From Reticulitermes speratus (lineage: Eukaryota; Arthropoda; Insecta; Blattodea; Rhinotermitidae), in the NCBI GenBank assembly GCA_021186555.1, contig JAJKFL010000004.1:11662001-11726000 (forward strand): a stretch of 64,000 bases of DNA. Reading direction: 5' to 3'. A model generated the notes under the pieces. It did no database searches, was not told the origin of the DNA, and was given only the letters and a program-made list of their open reading frames with translations. The translations under genes were made by a program, and so were the position numbers. Positions within the stretch are counted from its first letter, which is position 1, and each line of letters begins with the position of its first letter. Of this stretch, positions 1-9,952 are shown one piece after another.

Positions 1-112
1 TAAGCAGGCTCTGTACAACACACCTGCAGTGCCACAAAATCTCGAAGTACTCAGACGCTATCTACCAAACTACACGGCGTCACATCCCAGAAGACGGTAA
101 TGTGCACGGCCT
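1..112 (+). repeat. Tail fragment of hammerhead-associated repeat family
   Basis: The segment ends in CACGGCGTCACATCCCAGAAG (part of a shared tail), which recurs in recognisable form near 5030, 10010, 33465, 53775 and 60050, usually just downstream of a hammerhead-like core. Here the core itself is decayed (CTCGAAGTACT where others read CCGAAACGT). No gene is seen from here to 512. Confidence 0.5.
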
Positions 113-289
113 ACGGTTAAATACTTATCGAATTTCCCGTGGTTTTCCCGCTTACCCCACACATTTATCTTCGGAACACCCTGTAGAGCGCGCTCCATAT
201 CTTAGGGTCACACACACTCTTTCCGCGTGTGTTCCGCGTTAAGTTGGTGATAACAGATGGACCTCCAAGTTCAAGGTTAATTGAAGATA

Positions 290-318
290 CGAGAGAGCGA
301 GAGAGAGAGAGAGAGAGA
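290..318. repeat. (GA)n microsatellite
   Basis: Uninterrupted GA dinucleotides. The short reading frames across it are arginine/glutamate or serine/leucine runs caused by the repeat and are not genes. Confidence 0.9.
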
Positions 319-512
319 AGCAGCCACGAACGAACTTCACAAAGCAAATCGTCGCTATATTATTCCAGGACTTCCCCGCCTTTTGTGAAACACAGTGCAT
401 CATTGCAGTGATTAAAGATGCCGCTGCTAGTTCATATCCTGAGTCAGATTAATCCACTTAACAGCCTGCTTTTTTAAAGATTATTTTAAGTATTTTATGG
501 GAATGAAAAAAC

Positions 513-1395
513 TGGTTACGCAGTTACGTGAGGTAAAGGTAAAATGGATATGCAGTTACGTGAGGTAAAGGTAAAATGGATATGCAGTTATGTGAGGTAA
601 AGGTAATGTGGTTACGCAGTTAAATGAGGTAAAGGTAATGTGGTTACGCAGTTATGTGAGGTAAAGTTAATGTGATTACGCAGTTATGTGAGGTAAAGTT
701 AATGTGATTACGCAGTTACGTGAGGTTAAGATAATATGGTTAAGCAAGTACGTTACGTAAAGGTAATGTGATTACGCACTTACGTGAGGTAAAGGTAATG
801 TGATTACGCAGTTAAGTGAAGTTAAGATAATGTGGTTACGCAGTTACGTGAGGTAAAGGTAATGTGGTTACGCACTTACGTGAGGTTAAGGTAACGTGGT
901 TACGCACTTACGTGAGGTAAAGGTAATGTGGTTACGCAGTTAAGTGAGGTTAAGATAATGTGGTTACGCAGTTACGTGAGGTAAAGGTAATGTGGTTACG
1001 CAGTTAAGTGAGGTTAAGGTAATGTGGTTACGCACTTACGTGAGGTAAAGGTAATGTGGTTACGCAGTTAAGTGAGGTTAAGGTAATGTGGTTACGTAGT
1101 TAAGTGAGGTTAAGGTAATGTGGTTACGCAGTTAAGTGAGGTTAAGATAATGTGGAGTTACGTGAGGTTAAGGCAATGTGGTTACGCAGTTAAGTGAGGT
1201 TAAGATAATGTCGTTACGCAGTTACGTGAGGTAAAGGTAACGTGGTTACGCACTTACGTGAGGTAAAGGTAATGTGGTTACGCAGTTACGTGAGGTAAAG
1301 GTAATGTAGTTACGCACTTACGTGAGGTAAAGGTAACGTGGTTACGCAGTTAAGTGAGGTTAAGGTAATGTGGTTACGTAGTTACGTGAGGTAAA
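513..1395. repeat. 32-bp minisatellite array
   Basis: About 27 tandem copies of a 32-bp unit built from GTTACGCAGT, TACGTGAGGT and AAAGGTAATGTG. Units vary at a few positions (GTTAAG for GTTACG, GGTTAAG for GGTAAAG), and variant units alternate in places, suggesting higher-order duplication. Some copies are shortened, for example near 1150. No coding potential. I cannot trace the unit to another repeat in the window. Confidence 0.93.
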
Positions 1396-1469
1396 TAAAC
1401 CTGAAGTACCTTTCTATTCAACGATCCCCGATTTCCGTTTGTCCTTCTGGTGCGAGCAACGTGTAATTG

Positions 1470-2185
1470 AAGATGGGTATGGAGCATTGGTGGAATGATA
1501 CTGACAGGGGAAAACTGAAGTACTGGGACAGGAACATTATACAGCGTTGGTGGTAGATGAATGAATGAGTATGGAGCATTGGTCGAATGATACTGACAGG
1601 GAAAACAGAAGTACTGGGAGAGGAACATTATACAGCGTCGGTGGTAGATGTATGAATGAGTATGGAGCATTGGTGGAATGATACTGACAGGGGAAAACTG
1701 AAGTACTGGGAGAAAAACATTATGCAGCTTTGGTGGTAGATGTATGAATGAGTATGGAGCATTGGTGGAATGATACTGACAGGGGAAAACTGAAGTACTG
1801 GGAGAGGAACATTATACAGCGTTGGTGGTAGATGAATGAATGAATGAGTATGGAGCATTGGTGGAATGATACTGACAGGGGAAAACTGAAGTACTGGGAG
1901 AAAAACATTATGCAGCTTTGGTGGTAGATGTATGAATGAGTATGGAGCATTGGTGGAATGATACTGACAGGGGAAAACTGAAGTACTGGGAGAAAACATT
2001 ATACAGCGTCGGTGGTAGATGGATGAATGAGTATGGAGCATTGGTCGAATGATACTGACAGGGAAAACAGAAGTACTGGGAGAGAAACATTATACAGCGT
2101 CGGTGGTAGATGGATGAATGAGTATGGAACATTGGTGGAATGATACTGACAGGGGGAAAACTGAAGTACTGGGAGAGAAACCTGT
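1470..2185. repeat. ~93-bp tandem array derived from a SINE
   Basis: About eight tandem copies of a unit containing GGAGCATTGGTGGAATGATA, CTGACAGGGGAAAACTGAAG and TACTGGGAGA, then ATTATACAGC and GGTGGTAGATGAATGA. The first two blocks match the minus strand of the SINE-D copy at 9575-9840 and the copy at 30905-31155 (TGGTGGAATGAAATTGACAG, AAACCGAAGTACTCGG). The array ends in AAACCTGTCAGAGTGTCATT, matching the SINE-D sequence after that block. The long minus-strand frames through it are by-products of the period. Confidence 0.88.
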
Positions 2186-2870
2186 CAGAGTGTCATTTGA
2201 AGAATAAATTAACCTAAATTATATATAAAGATACAGCCCGTACCGCGCAGTAAACACACTCCGTCTCAGTTACACAAACCAGTCAGTTAATGCGGTACAG
2301 TGAAATAATCGCTGTTTGTTCTGAGATCCATACAAAACACATAAGTACACTGTGTGGGCAGAACGTAGAATTTGTGAATGTTAAACCTTGTGGTACATAT
2401 AGTTACCACTGGGCTCTTCTGAAGGGTTAAGTCTGTCTCCATTTTGCACGCGGCGAAATTTCGGTTGGCGTATAACTGCAGTCATTAATTCTCTGAACAG
2501 CATTAACCGAGTAGGTTTCGTAATGTAGACGCACCAAGTTTTCTGTTAGTTTCTGGTAGGAACTAAATTTGTAAATTCTGTATGAATTTTAGGCTTCAAA
2601 TGAATAAAATCTGGTGTTTCATTTAAAGTGGATTTATATTTGATAGAAATTAGATTCAAATTCGACCAATAAACTTTGCTGTACACCCGAAATTCCAATC
2701 TTCATCTATATTTTTATACAAAGTTCCCAAATTCCATTTTTCTATCTAAATTCGTTGTTTAGTTTCGGATATTAAACATAACCGGACGGACGCACGAACA
2801 CACGGTTCCCCATAACACGTTCATTCCAGTAATTTCGCACAAGACGCAAGGGCTAAAAAGAAATGTATAA
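2186..2870. other. No gene seen
   Basis: AT-rich unique sequence without a recognisable gene. The stretch around 2225-2265 (CCGCGCAGTAAACACACT) recurs at 47520-47545, also just downstream of a SINE-D-like piece, so both loci probably carry the same longer repeat. Confidence 0.5.
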
Positions 2871-3032
2871 GGTAGCTAAAACCAAACAAATGCACACAAG
2901 TGTATGAACATATCTTATACACACTGTATATCTCCTACATGTTTCGGCCATTATGGCCGAAACATGTAGGAGATGTACTACGTTTATAATATATGTTCAT
3001 ACACTTGTGTGCATTTGTTTGGTTTAGCTACC
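2871..3032. repeat. Fold-back repeat with two hammerhead 3' halves
   Basis: Long inverted repeat: GGTAGCTAAAACCAAACAAA at the left is answered by TTTGGTTTAGCTACC at the right. The centre reads CATGTTTCGGCC-ATTAT-GGCCGAAACATG. Each arm holds the 3' half of a hammerhead core (stem II strand, GAAAC, ATGTA) facing away from the other. The CTGANGA halves are missing, as if two copies fused head to head. Confidence 0.85.
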
Positions 3033-3138
3033 ATATCTAAATGTTCAATACACGGTCGTGGATCATTTAAAATTGCCACAAAAAAAGATTTTGCAATATT
3101 TTCCTTGTATAAGTTTTAAAACTTTCGCGGCGACATGA

Positions 3139-3235
3139 TTCAATATAGTCTTCTCGGGCGCACAGCCGCGTCAATTGAATTGAATTGAATTGACGCGGCT
3201 GTGCGCCCGAGAAGACTATATTGAATTTTCCTTGT
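3139..3235. repeat. 97-bp near-perfect palindrome
   Basis: TTCAATATAGTCTTCTCGGG and its continuation are mirrored exactly around a centre of GAATTGAATT. The arm contains CGGCTGTGCGCCCGAGAAGA, resembling the tail motif CGGCGTCACATCCCAGAAGA of the hammerhead-associated family, so this looks like an inverted pair of such tails. Confidence 0.85.
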
Positions 3236-3747
3236 ACTTTTATAGAACTGTATTTATTTGCAGGTAAAGATACGGGCAAAAAGAAATAATTGCATCCACC
3301 CCTAGCCAGGGCTATTGAGTGTCATCATTATGGCCAAAGACAAGAGTCTGAATAAAAAAATATATTCGTATTTATGTATGCAAGAGGAGAAGGTTTACAC
3401 AGATATCATAAAATTGGAAACCTGTAAATTTCTGTCACTGCATCTAGCCCAATCCCCTAGTCTATCTTCTGAGAGTTGATAGACTTTCGGACAAACGAAA
3501 TAATTTCCACGCCAAAATTTTGCCTATGTTTCTTGTCTCCCTTATCAAAGTAGTACATCCTACAAATCTTGACCTCTTCTTTATTTCATTACTCTAGCCG
3601 TAATAACTGATACGCAAAAATCTCGAAGTTCCTTGTGGAAATTACTTTTACACTTTCATAATTTGGATTGTGGCCTTTTGGTCTACGGCACCGTGTAGTA
3701 CGGAACATGATTATCCAAAATTCCGAAAAAAAACATGCTGTATCGTT

Positions 3748-3782
3748 CTGAAGATGGAAGCAACAAATTCATCCGAAACATT
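3748..3782 (+). ncRNA. Hammerhead-like ribozyme core
   Basis: CTGAAGA (fits CUGANGA), then T, a stem II with GGA...TCC, then GAAAC and ATT as a permitted NUH cleavage triplet. The following GATAACGACCTACC resembles the sequence after other cores in the window (GGTAACTACC). Stem II is only three clear base pairs. Activity is not shown. Confidence 0.55.
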
Positions 3783-3980
3783 GATAACGACCTACCACAG
3801 TTCTAATTTTCATCGCCGTCAAGAACTCAAATTAGAATATTTGTAATTTATATTCTTCATGTAGAATAATAGACCGCGTCTCAAAAAAATATACAGGGTA
3901 TTTTTTATCGTGTTCCCGAGCACGCCTACTTTATCGCATAAAAGTCCTGCATCCACCGGCGCATGCGGTTGAGCTGATTA

Positions 3981-4257
3981 GGTAAAGGTAAAGGTGAAGT
4001 TCACCCTAGAACAGGCCATGAAGACCTAGAGGGGGAGTAGAGGTATAGCTCTACTCTTTCTTTAACCTTGGCACTAGATGGGGGTAGGTGGTAAACGCCA
4101 CGCCCCGGCCGCTTTACCCGGTACAAATTGTATAGGAGGTTGGGTGGGCCACAGGGCCGGTCTGGACGTGTGCTGAAAATCTCGCCCCCACCGGGATTCG
4201 ATCCCCGGACCGTCCAGCTCGTAGCGAGTCGCTATACCGACTGAGCTATCCCGGCCC
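3981..4257 (-). mobile_element. SINE-A (tRNA-headed), minus strand
   Basis: On the minus strand it starts GGGCCGGGATAGCTCAGTCG and carries GGGGATCGAATCCC, matching tRNA A- and B-box promoter consensus. A shared body follows (GTCCAGACC, GGGCCCACCC, GGGGCGTGGC), ending in a pyrimidine-rich TTTACCTTTACC tail. It lies downstream of the P450 exon, probably in its first intron. Confidence 0.85.
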
Positions 4258-4323
4258 ACGAGTTGCTTAGGACTACGATAAAAGAAACACACTGTATAAA
4301 ATAAATCTCAATATTGTACTCAC

Positions 4324-4670
4324 ATGAAAAATAAACCCCGCTTACAACCATACATCTTGTTGTAGATTAGCCAGGGAGGAGGCAATAGATGCTTGGGGTA
4401 TTTACCCTCGAGGCTGAACACTCGTCTCATGTCATTCGGGTCAGCGACGAACACACTTGTGACAGGTCCGATTGATTCGCGGTATATCGGTCCCAGCTGG
4501 CGATGCCTGGCATCCACGTATTCATGTAACTTCGCGGGCCCGCCAGCCGCTATGAGATCCGCCGTCGTCCCGATGATTGGCAGACCCCGAGGAGACGGAA
4601 TCTCGGTAGTAGCAGTTAAGCCACGCAACGAAGCATCTGCCAGCCAGCCAGGAACAACCCGCTTCCACAT
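4324..4670 (-). CDS. Cytochrome P450 first coding exon, mitochondrial clan, CYP315A1-like
   Basis: The 115-residue exon has a basic N-terminus of the mitochondrial-targeting type (MWKRVVPGWL), the proline hinge PSPRGLPIIGT near residues 26-36, then LHEYVDARHRQLGPIYRES, VADPNDMRRVF and EGKYPKHLLPPPW, the usual order at the start of a mitochondrial-clan P450. It ends at RGLFF in a split codon, directly followed by a good donor (GTGAGT, 4323 to 4318). The haem-binding half must lie beyond the left edge; no further exon was found between 1 and 4317. Mitochondrial P450s in insects include the ecdysteroid-synthesis Halloween enzymes. The hinge and KYPKHL region look most like CYP315A1 (shadow, the C-2 hydroxylase) from memory, but CYP302, CYP314 or CYP12-type members are not excluded. 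A single exon cannot show that the gene is intact. Confidence 0.8.
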
Positions 4671-4935
4671 TGCGGCCCAGCCACGTCCAACTGGACTGAC
4701 GGCTAGCAGCCACGAGACTGCAACAAAAAGGGAGATTAAGTTCAGGGCCTTCTGCGGACGTGTCTAGAATGCCAGGAGCAGGTCGGACACGGCGATGACA
4801 TCTCGACCTGACATCTGAGACTTTTTTACACCAGCAAGTATGTTTGTGTTGAACTTGAGGTACTGAAGACTGTTGTCTTGTGCACAAGATCGTCTTACGG
4901 AAAGTGACACCGTGTGGTGGGCTGGAAAGTTAACC

Positions 4936-5050
4936 AACGTTTCGGAGAGAGCCACTGCATCCATCTTCACCGTATAACCAACAACTTCCACCAGCTTCCT
5001 TTTAAATGTTGGTGAATTTCTACCTAGATACACGGCGTCACATTCCATAA
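4936..5050. repeat. Degenerate hammerhead repeat, inverted pair with tail
   Basis: The minus strand 4970-4936 reads GTGAAGA (one mismatch to CUGANGA), a weak GGA/TCC stem II, GAAAC and GTT. On the plus strand a second decayed half follows (CTTCCTTTTAAATGTTGGTG, 4994-5013) and leads into ACACGGCGTCACATTCCATA, the shared tail. It sits upstream of the P450 exon. Confidence 0.45.
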
Positions 5051-5997
5051 GACAGTCACTTTTCATTGTTATGTATGGTTTATTTAAAAACGTCGTCAGT
5101 AACTCAAACTATATGGTGACGCACAATTGGATAAATGGTAAATAATGAATGTAAAACGATTGGAGGTAACGCGGTCGTGACCCAATTTGGGTGTATTCCG
5201 GCATTTGTGTGGAGGGACTGAGAAATACCACGGTAAGGCTGGACCAGTTTTGACGGTATCCAGGCCGAAACGGCGGTAACGAGTCATAATGCGTGACACC
5301 ACGTAGTCTAACATGCAGGTACCGACGTTTCGGCAGGCACACTTTCTGTTACTGTTCACAACAGTACATATGTTATATAAATGTTATTATTGTTATTAGG
5401 GCTTGTTATTCATTTGTCTATATGTATTTAGTCAATGTTAAATTTATCACTCATACATAACCTCACATCTACATAATAAATTTCATATTTATAGACGTAA
5501 TACATAAATGAATAAATATTACATTGTGAGTGTCGTCGATATAAAAATAACAACTGAGTCAGTAGCTTTTATGTGAAGTGAGGCCGAAGAAACAGTTAAC
5601 GATCTAAACATAACAACTCCACATAGTCGACTGAAAATCTGTTGCTAAGGTACTGAGACAACGTACAGGGATAGTAAGAAGTTGAACTCGCCAGAAGTTT
5701 TACAAACTACGGACGTTTCGTAGTTCATTATTCTCCTATCACATGAACTGATAACACTGTCAAATGTTCCATTACAGTGTGTTAATCGATCCGTTCAGAC
5801 AATATTCTACTGTGTGACATACTGATTCTTTTATTATGCAATAAATCTGCTCCAACTGTAGAAGACAGCCTGTAGACTGTCGAATAATATGCTTTTGTTC
5901 CTTTTCAAGGTACTACAGTAACTTAATATACAGATATCTAGAAAAGTCAAGTAAATGCTTAGGCACGATACGCCATCAGGCACCAAGAACCGCCAAA
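5051..5997. other. No gene; two more decayed hammerhead 3' halves
   Basis: No credible exon. Minus-strand CCGAAACGTCGGTACC at 5321-5336 and ACGAAACGTCCGTAG near 5702-5716 resemble the GAAAC-GTC side of the hammerhead family, but no acceptable CTGANGA half precedes either. The rest is AT-rich unique sequence. Confidence 0.4.
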
Positions 5998-6236
5998 AAA
6001 CAACACAAAGGAGTGGAGGTACAGCTCTACTCATTCTTACACTCGGCACTAGATGAAGGTCAGTGGTCAACTTCACGCCCTGGCCCCTTTACCAACGGAA
6101 GAGTCACCGGTACCTATTGAAGAGGCTGGTTGGGCCCCAGGGACGGCCTGGACGCTTCGGACAAGAGAAAATCTGCCCCTGCCTGGATTCGAACCACGAA
6201 TGCTCCAGCCCGTAGCATAGTCACTATACTGAATTC
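5998..6236 (-). mobile_element. Diverged SINE-A, minus strand
   Basis: Recognisable by GTACAGCTCTACTC, CTCGGCACTAGATG, CACGCCCTGGCC and the B-box complement GGATTCGAACC on the plus strand, in the same order as the other SINE-A copies. It is older and more mutated than the 3981 copy. Confidence 0.7.
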
Positions 6237-6315
6237 AGGCAAAGAGAAAAGTGTGCCCCTGCAAGTGATTGAATCGCGGTAATATATGAGACACAGTCAC
6301 ATCTATGTTCTGGAG

Positions 6316-6916
6316 CAGGAATATACAACTTACGGCCCGCTGGGGCTCATTGTGCGGCCCCTGACAACTTATAGAAGCAATATTTACATTTAAAAAAATT
6401 CTCCAACATGAACATGAATTAAAAAAAAAAAGCAGCGTTCTTCTCTGACTAATGACAATTTGGAAGACATTTTGAAAATATCCACTTCATATATGACGAA
6501 AAGAGACGTAATATCTCTCATTATGTTTTCGAGGTGATTGGGGAAGACACAAATATTTTATTTTAAAGGAACATAATTTTTCGTTTTTCCATGAATCCAT
6601 AATTAAAATACAGTCGAACTCGGTTATAACGTCATGAAAGGGACAGAATATTTTGTGTCGTTATAAACGAGTCTTGTTATAACCGAGTAGTGTAATGCTG
6701 TGTTTAATAGTGAGGAATTAATTGGTACCACAGAACATCTGACTGTATAGGCGAGGTGTCATATAAACCGATGTCGTTATAACCGGGTTCTACTGTAATT
6801 AAAAATTATGTTTTATTTAATTAGAAAATTATTAATAAAGTATCCCCCCCCCCGGAATCTACCACTGGGGCCCGTAGCAATATGGCCCTTGCCGCAATTC
6901 GGGTTGTGCATCCCCT
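6316..6916. mobile_element. hAT-like MITE with a nested second MITE
   Basis: The left end CAGGAATATACAACTTACGG and the complement of the right end (GGGGATGCACAACCCGAATT) are imperfect terminal inverted repeats, each running into a GCGGCCC-type block typical of hAT-derived MITEs. TTCTGGAG and TTCTAGAG flank it, a possible 8-bp target duplication, although the exact right boundary is uncertain. No transposase. It contains the element at 6611-6795. Confidence 0.55.
6611..6795. mobile_element. pogo/Tigger-like MITE (185 bp)
   Basis: Starts CAGTCGAACTCGGTTATAAC and ends CGTTATAACCGGGTTCTACT followed by G, flanked by TA on both sides. Inside are further TTATAAAC/GTTATAAC motifs. Same family as the copies at 30462, 31976, 36256 and 52002. 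The TA duplication and CAGT termini fit the Tc1-mariner/pogo group. Non-coding. Confidence 0.85.
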
Positions 6917-6923
6917 TCTAGAG

Positions 6924-7442
6924 CCTCCATGGACTGCCCTAAATTCAGAAATTTTACAGGACTCCTTTACGAAGGGATTGGCCCAGAGCATACAGTAAAA
7001 ACAGAGCTATGTGCCAAAGGGACAGAGACCTGCGATCCGAACGTTAAAGGTCAAAGACCCTAGGGTACGCAGCCAGTGTGATCAGCTGGGTTACCATTAA
7101 CTTCGGTTTCGATCTGTTGAACGCGGCAGGACTTCCGTGTTTGTGTCCTGGACACGCTTATTCGTAATTAACGTGAACAAGACCTTCCGAAGCCACAAGA
7201 CGAAGAAGTCTCAATCAGCATCAGCGTACTGACATCACAGTCTGCCTCTGTGGACAGACATCTCAGCATTTCTACACGAATGTAGCTTTCTTTCTTCAGG
7301 GCAAAAAATACAAATTCAATCTGCTAATAAAACACCAAAAAGAAAACAAAACACAAGGCAGGGCTCAAACAGTGAGATAAACGGTCTATGAATAAGTTAT
7401 TCCAGAATCCGAGCAAGGTCATTAGCCCGGTATTCAAGTATT
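6924..7442. other. No gene seen
   Basis: Unique-looking intergenic sequence with no recognisable exon, RNA gene or repeat. Confidence 0.5.
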
Positions 7443-7530
7443 TAAATGACTAGAGCAGTGGTTTGAAACACGCGGTCCGCGGGCTTGCCAAAGTTGTGTC
7501 TGCGGCCCGCGAGAGATTTCGAACATATTT
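7443..7530. mobile_element. hAT-like MITE end
   Basis: CTAGAGCAGTGGTTTGAAAC followed by GCGGTCCGCGGGC and GCGGCCCGCGAG resembles the 6316 and 31880 elements. I did not find a matching right terminus, so this is a single end or a diverged copy. Confidence 0.45.
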
Positions 7531-7881
7531 AACTTACGGTCCAAAATCAGAATGAAAGTAAACTTGCTTAGTGATTTTCTGAACTTCACCCGCGTAGTTA
7601 AATTTGGTAAAAAAAATACTTAGCAGGGCAATCTGCATACGTTGTGACGTCAGCACAGCTCTTTTTTTTTACTTCGGTGATAAAAACCGCAGAAATTACT
7701 CATTTCTTTCTCAGTCTGACCCCTTCTACCTACTCACTGTAAGTGTAGAGGGTTATTGTTGCACTTGATCACACTACATGACACACACACACAAGGTAGG
7801 ACTCCTCTGGACGAGGGATCGGCCCGTCGCAAAGACCTCTACCTGTACAATACGCATCATTTACAAGAGACATACATCCAT

Positions 7882-8043
7882 GATAAGTCGGTCCCTGTCA
7901 CCACGATAAGTCGGTCCCTGTCACCACGATAAGACGGTCCCTGTCACCACGATAAGTCGGTCCCTGTCACCACGATAAGTCGGTCCCTGTCACCACGATA
8001 AGTCGGTCCCTGTCACCACGATAAGTCGGTCTCTGTCACCACG
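7882..8043. repeat. 23-bp tandem repeat
   Basis: About seven copies of GATAAGTCGG + TCCCTGTCACCAC, nearly identical (one AGACGG variant, one TCTCTG variant). High identity suggests recent expansion. Confidence 0.93.
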
Positions 8044-8231
8044 GCATGGCGCGTCCTCAGGTTGCGGATGGAGGAACGGCCTGCAGATATGGAGGGTAGC
8101 TGCGAATATATTGAGTAAGCAGTCGCGGACAGCCGACAAGGGGTGGCCCTCCAGCTTGGGGGTTGGGCGAGGTGCTAACAATTCCTCACCGTAAAAATTA
8201 CCATGTTACGAAACACTACACAAAGCCTCGG

Positions 8232-8395
8232 ACCTGGGCTGATTCTTTGGCTCAGGATAGGGACAGGTGGTGGGCTGTTGTGAGTGCGGTAATGAACCTT
8301 CGGGTTCCATAAAACGCGGGGAATTTCTTGACTAGCTGACGACCTGTTAGCTTCTCAAGAAGAACTCTGCTCCATGGAGTTATTTAGTTAGTTAG
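8232..8395 (+). mobile_element. LINE 3'-end fragment
   Basis: GGCTCAGGATAGGGACAGGT, then GCGGTAATGAACCTTCGGGT and GGGGAATTTCTTGACTAGCT. The same block ends the longer LINE relic at 8595-8965 and, in reverse, the one at 62255-62735. The first part encodes the end of a LINE reverse-transcriptase ORF; the rest is 3' UTR. Confidence 0.7.
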
Positions 8396-8490
8396 ACATC
8401 CAAGGCCCTCGGCGGGATTCGAACCCGCTATCCCAGCAAGCGAGCGGCCGCAGACCCACAACTTAGACAGCGCGGACACTGGGATCGGCC
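8396..8490 (-). mobile_element. SINE-B head, partial, minus strand
   Basis: On the plus strand: GGCGGGATTCGAACCCGCTA (B-box complement), then AGCGAGCGGCCGCAGACCCA and CTGGGATCGGCC. It is the tRNA-like head of SINE-B without its body. Confidence 0.75.
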
Positions 8491-8594
8491 CCTAGAAATT
8501 CATTTTAAATGTTTAAGGGACAAGGAAATTTACTGTATTTTAAGACATGTTGCATAATGTCTGTTTTAGTGTCCACAAAATGTCGTTTATTGCA

Positions 8595-8965
8595 AGACTA
8601 CATAACGAGGAACTTAATTATCTGTACTCATCACCAAATATTATTCGGGTGATCAAATCAAGAAGAATGGGGTGGGCGGGGCATGTAGCACGTATGGGGA
8701 GGGGAGAGGTGCATACAGGGTTTTGGTGGGGAGATCTGAGGGAAGGAGACCACTTGGAAGACCCAGGCGTAGATGGGAGGATAATATTAAAATGGATCTT
8801 CAAGAAGTGGGATGGAAGGGGGCATGGACTGTATTGATATGGCTCAGGATAGGGACAGGTGGCGGGCTGTTGTGAATGCGGTAATGAACCTTCGGGTTCC
8901 ATAAAACGTGGGGAATTTCTTGACTAGCTGACGACCTGTTAGCTTCTAAAGAAGGACTGTGCTCT
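8595..8965 (+). pseudogene. LINE reverse-transcriptase C-terminus, frameshifted
   Basis: Two frames together spell the familiar C-terminal tail of an arthropod non-LTR element: [20 protein letters not shown] and [13 protein letters not shown] in one frame, then [26 protein letters not shown] in another. The frame changes near 8705, and 3' UTR sequence follows from about 8870. No 5' part is present, so it is a 5'-truncated dead copy. Confidence 0.85.
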
Positions 8966-9092
8966 GTGGAGTTAGTTTGTTAGTTAGTCGTTTATTTCGT
9001 AATTTTATCTTTATCTGTTCAAACAATACTCATGTTTTTCACAAACCAGGCGCTAAAATTTAATTACCAGCCGTGGTAAGATAAGGGTTGCG

Positions 9093-9349
9093 TTGTACCG
9101 GGATCCTTGCACGTTGTATGGACAGACATCCTATGCTGGAAACTGTACAGCCGGGGAGGGATAAATATATGGAGTGGTAAGCTCCACCATCCCGCTCACT
9201 CATTCAGTTCTAAGCACGTTGTACTAATGTACTAGTGTAATTGTGTTTTAGTCATAATTTTGTAGAACGGAATTCCGTGCATTTATAAAAATAAATCAGT
9301 GTCAAAGAAGGAGGCAAGGCTCCTCATTATCATTCTTCCATTCATACAA
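9093..9349. other. Possible solo LTR
   Basis: Begins TGTACCGGGATCC, has a TATA-like GATAAATATATGG near 9161, an initiator-like CATTCAGTTC about 40 bp on, AATAAA near 9288, and ends near CATACA. The order promoter-initiator-polyA signal fits an insect LTR, but I could not confirm a target duplication and see no internal region. Confidence 0.25.
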
Positions 9350-9574
9350 AGTAAATAAACGCTAAAAATTAAATTATAATTAGTTGCGATATTAATTTTA
9401 GCAATAATTTGTTAATAGTCATTTTAGTCTCTTAATGGGTAGCATAATAGTTTATTTTCCCTCAAACAATAATACTTCTGCTTTCAACATCCGGTTTCCG
9501 GTCCGCGCAGAGTTTGGAGATTTTCAAATGGCCCTTGTGCAATAGACGATTGCTATACACTGGACTAAAGGAAG

Positions 9575-9840
9575 ATTAGGGCTGTGCCATGGCTCAGGCG
9601 ATTGGTCGCCGGCCTCTCACCGCGAAGGCCCGGGTCCATGTGGGATTTGTGGTGGACAAAGTGGCACTGGGACAGGTTTTTCTCCGAGTACTTCGGTTTT
9701 CCCCTGTCAATTTCATTCCACTGGTGCTCCATTAAATGGAAAAGCAGAAAAAACTTTATCATCTTCCTCATTGGGCTGCACAATAAGCCTTCAAGGCTGC
9801 GGTGTGTCCGTAGCATCTGCTGCGGGGCCCTTCAGAATAA
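9575..9840 (+). mobile_element. SINE-D (tRNA-headed)
   Basis: Head with GCCATGGCTCAGGCGATTGG and a degenerate B box (GCCCGGGTCCATG). The body has GTGGACAAAGTGGCACTGGG, TTCCACTGGTGCTCCATT and GGGCTGCACAATAAGCC. The reverse copy is at 30905-31155. Its internal segment is the source of the 1470-2185 array. Confidence 0.75.
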
Positions 9841-9952
9841 ATACTAAAAGAAAGGAAGATTAAGGAAGAGAATATGTGGGCCCCTGGGGGGGGGGGAAAG
9901 GATAAAATATATGAAATAACGAATAAAAAAATTACGGGCGAGATATGTAGCA

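Noticed and set aside
513..1395. Possible CRISPR-like array of regular repeats
   Set aside because: Units are contiguous with no unique spacers, and the window is eukaryotic; it is a minisatellite.
1374..2132. Four overlapping minus-strand frames with repeated MLHTHSSIYHRRCIMF-type segments
   Set aside because: Frames across the SINE-derived tandem array; no domain, and all three frames show the same peptide because of the repeat.
4522..4887. 121-residue minus-strand frame overlapping the P450 exon, and a plus-strand frame there
   Set aside because: Shadow frames; only 4324-4670 shows P450 motifs and a correct donor.
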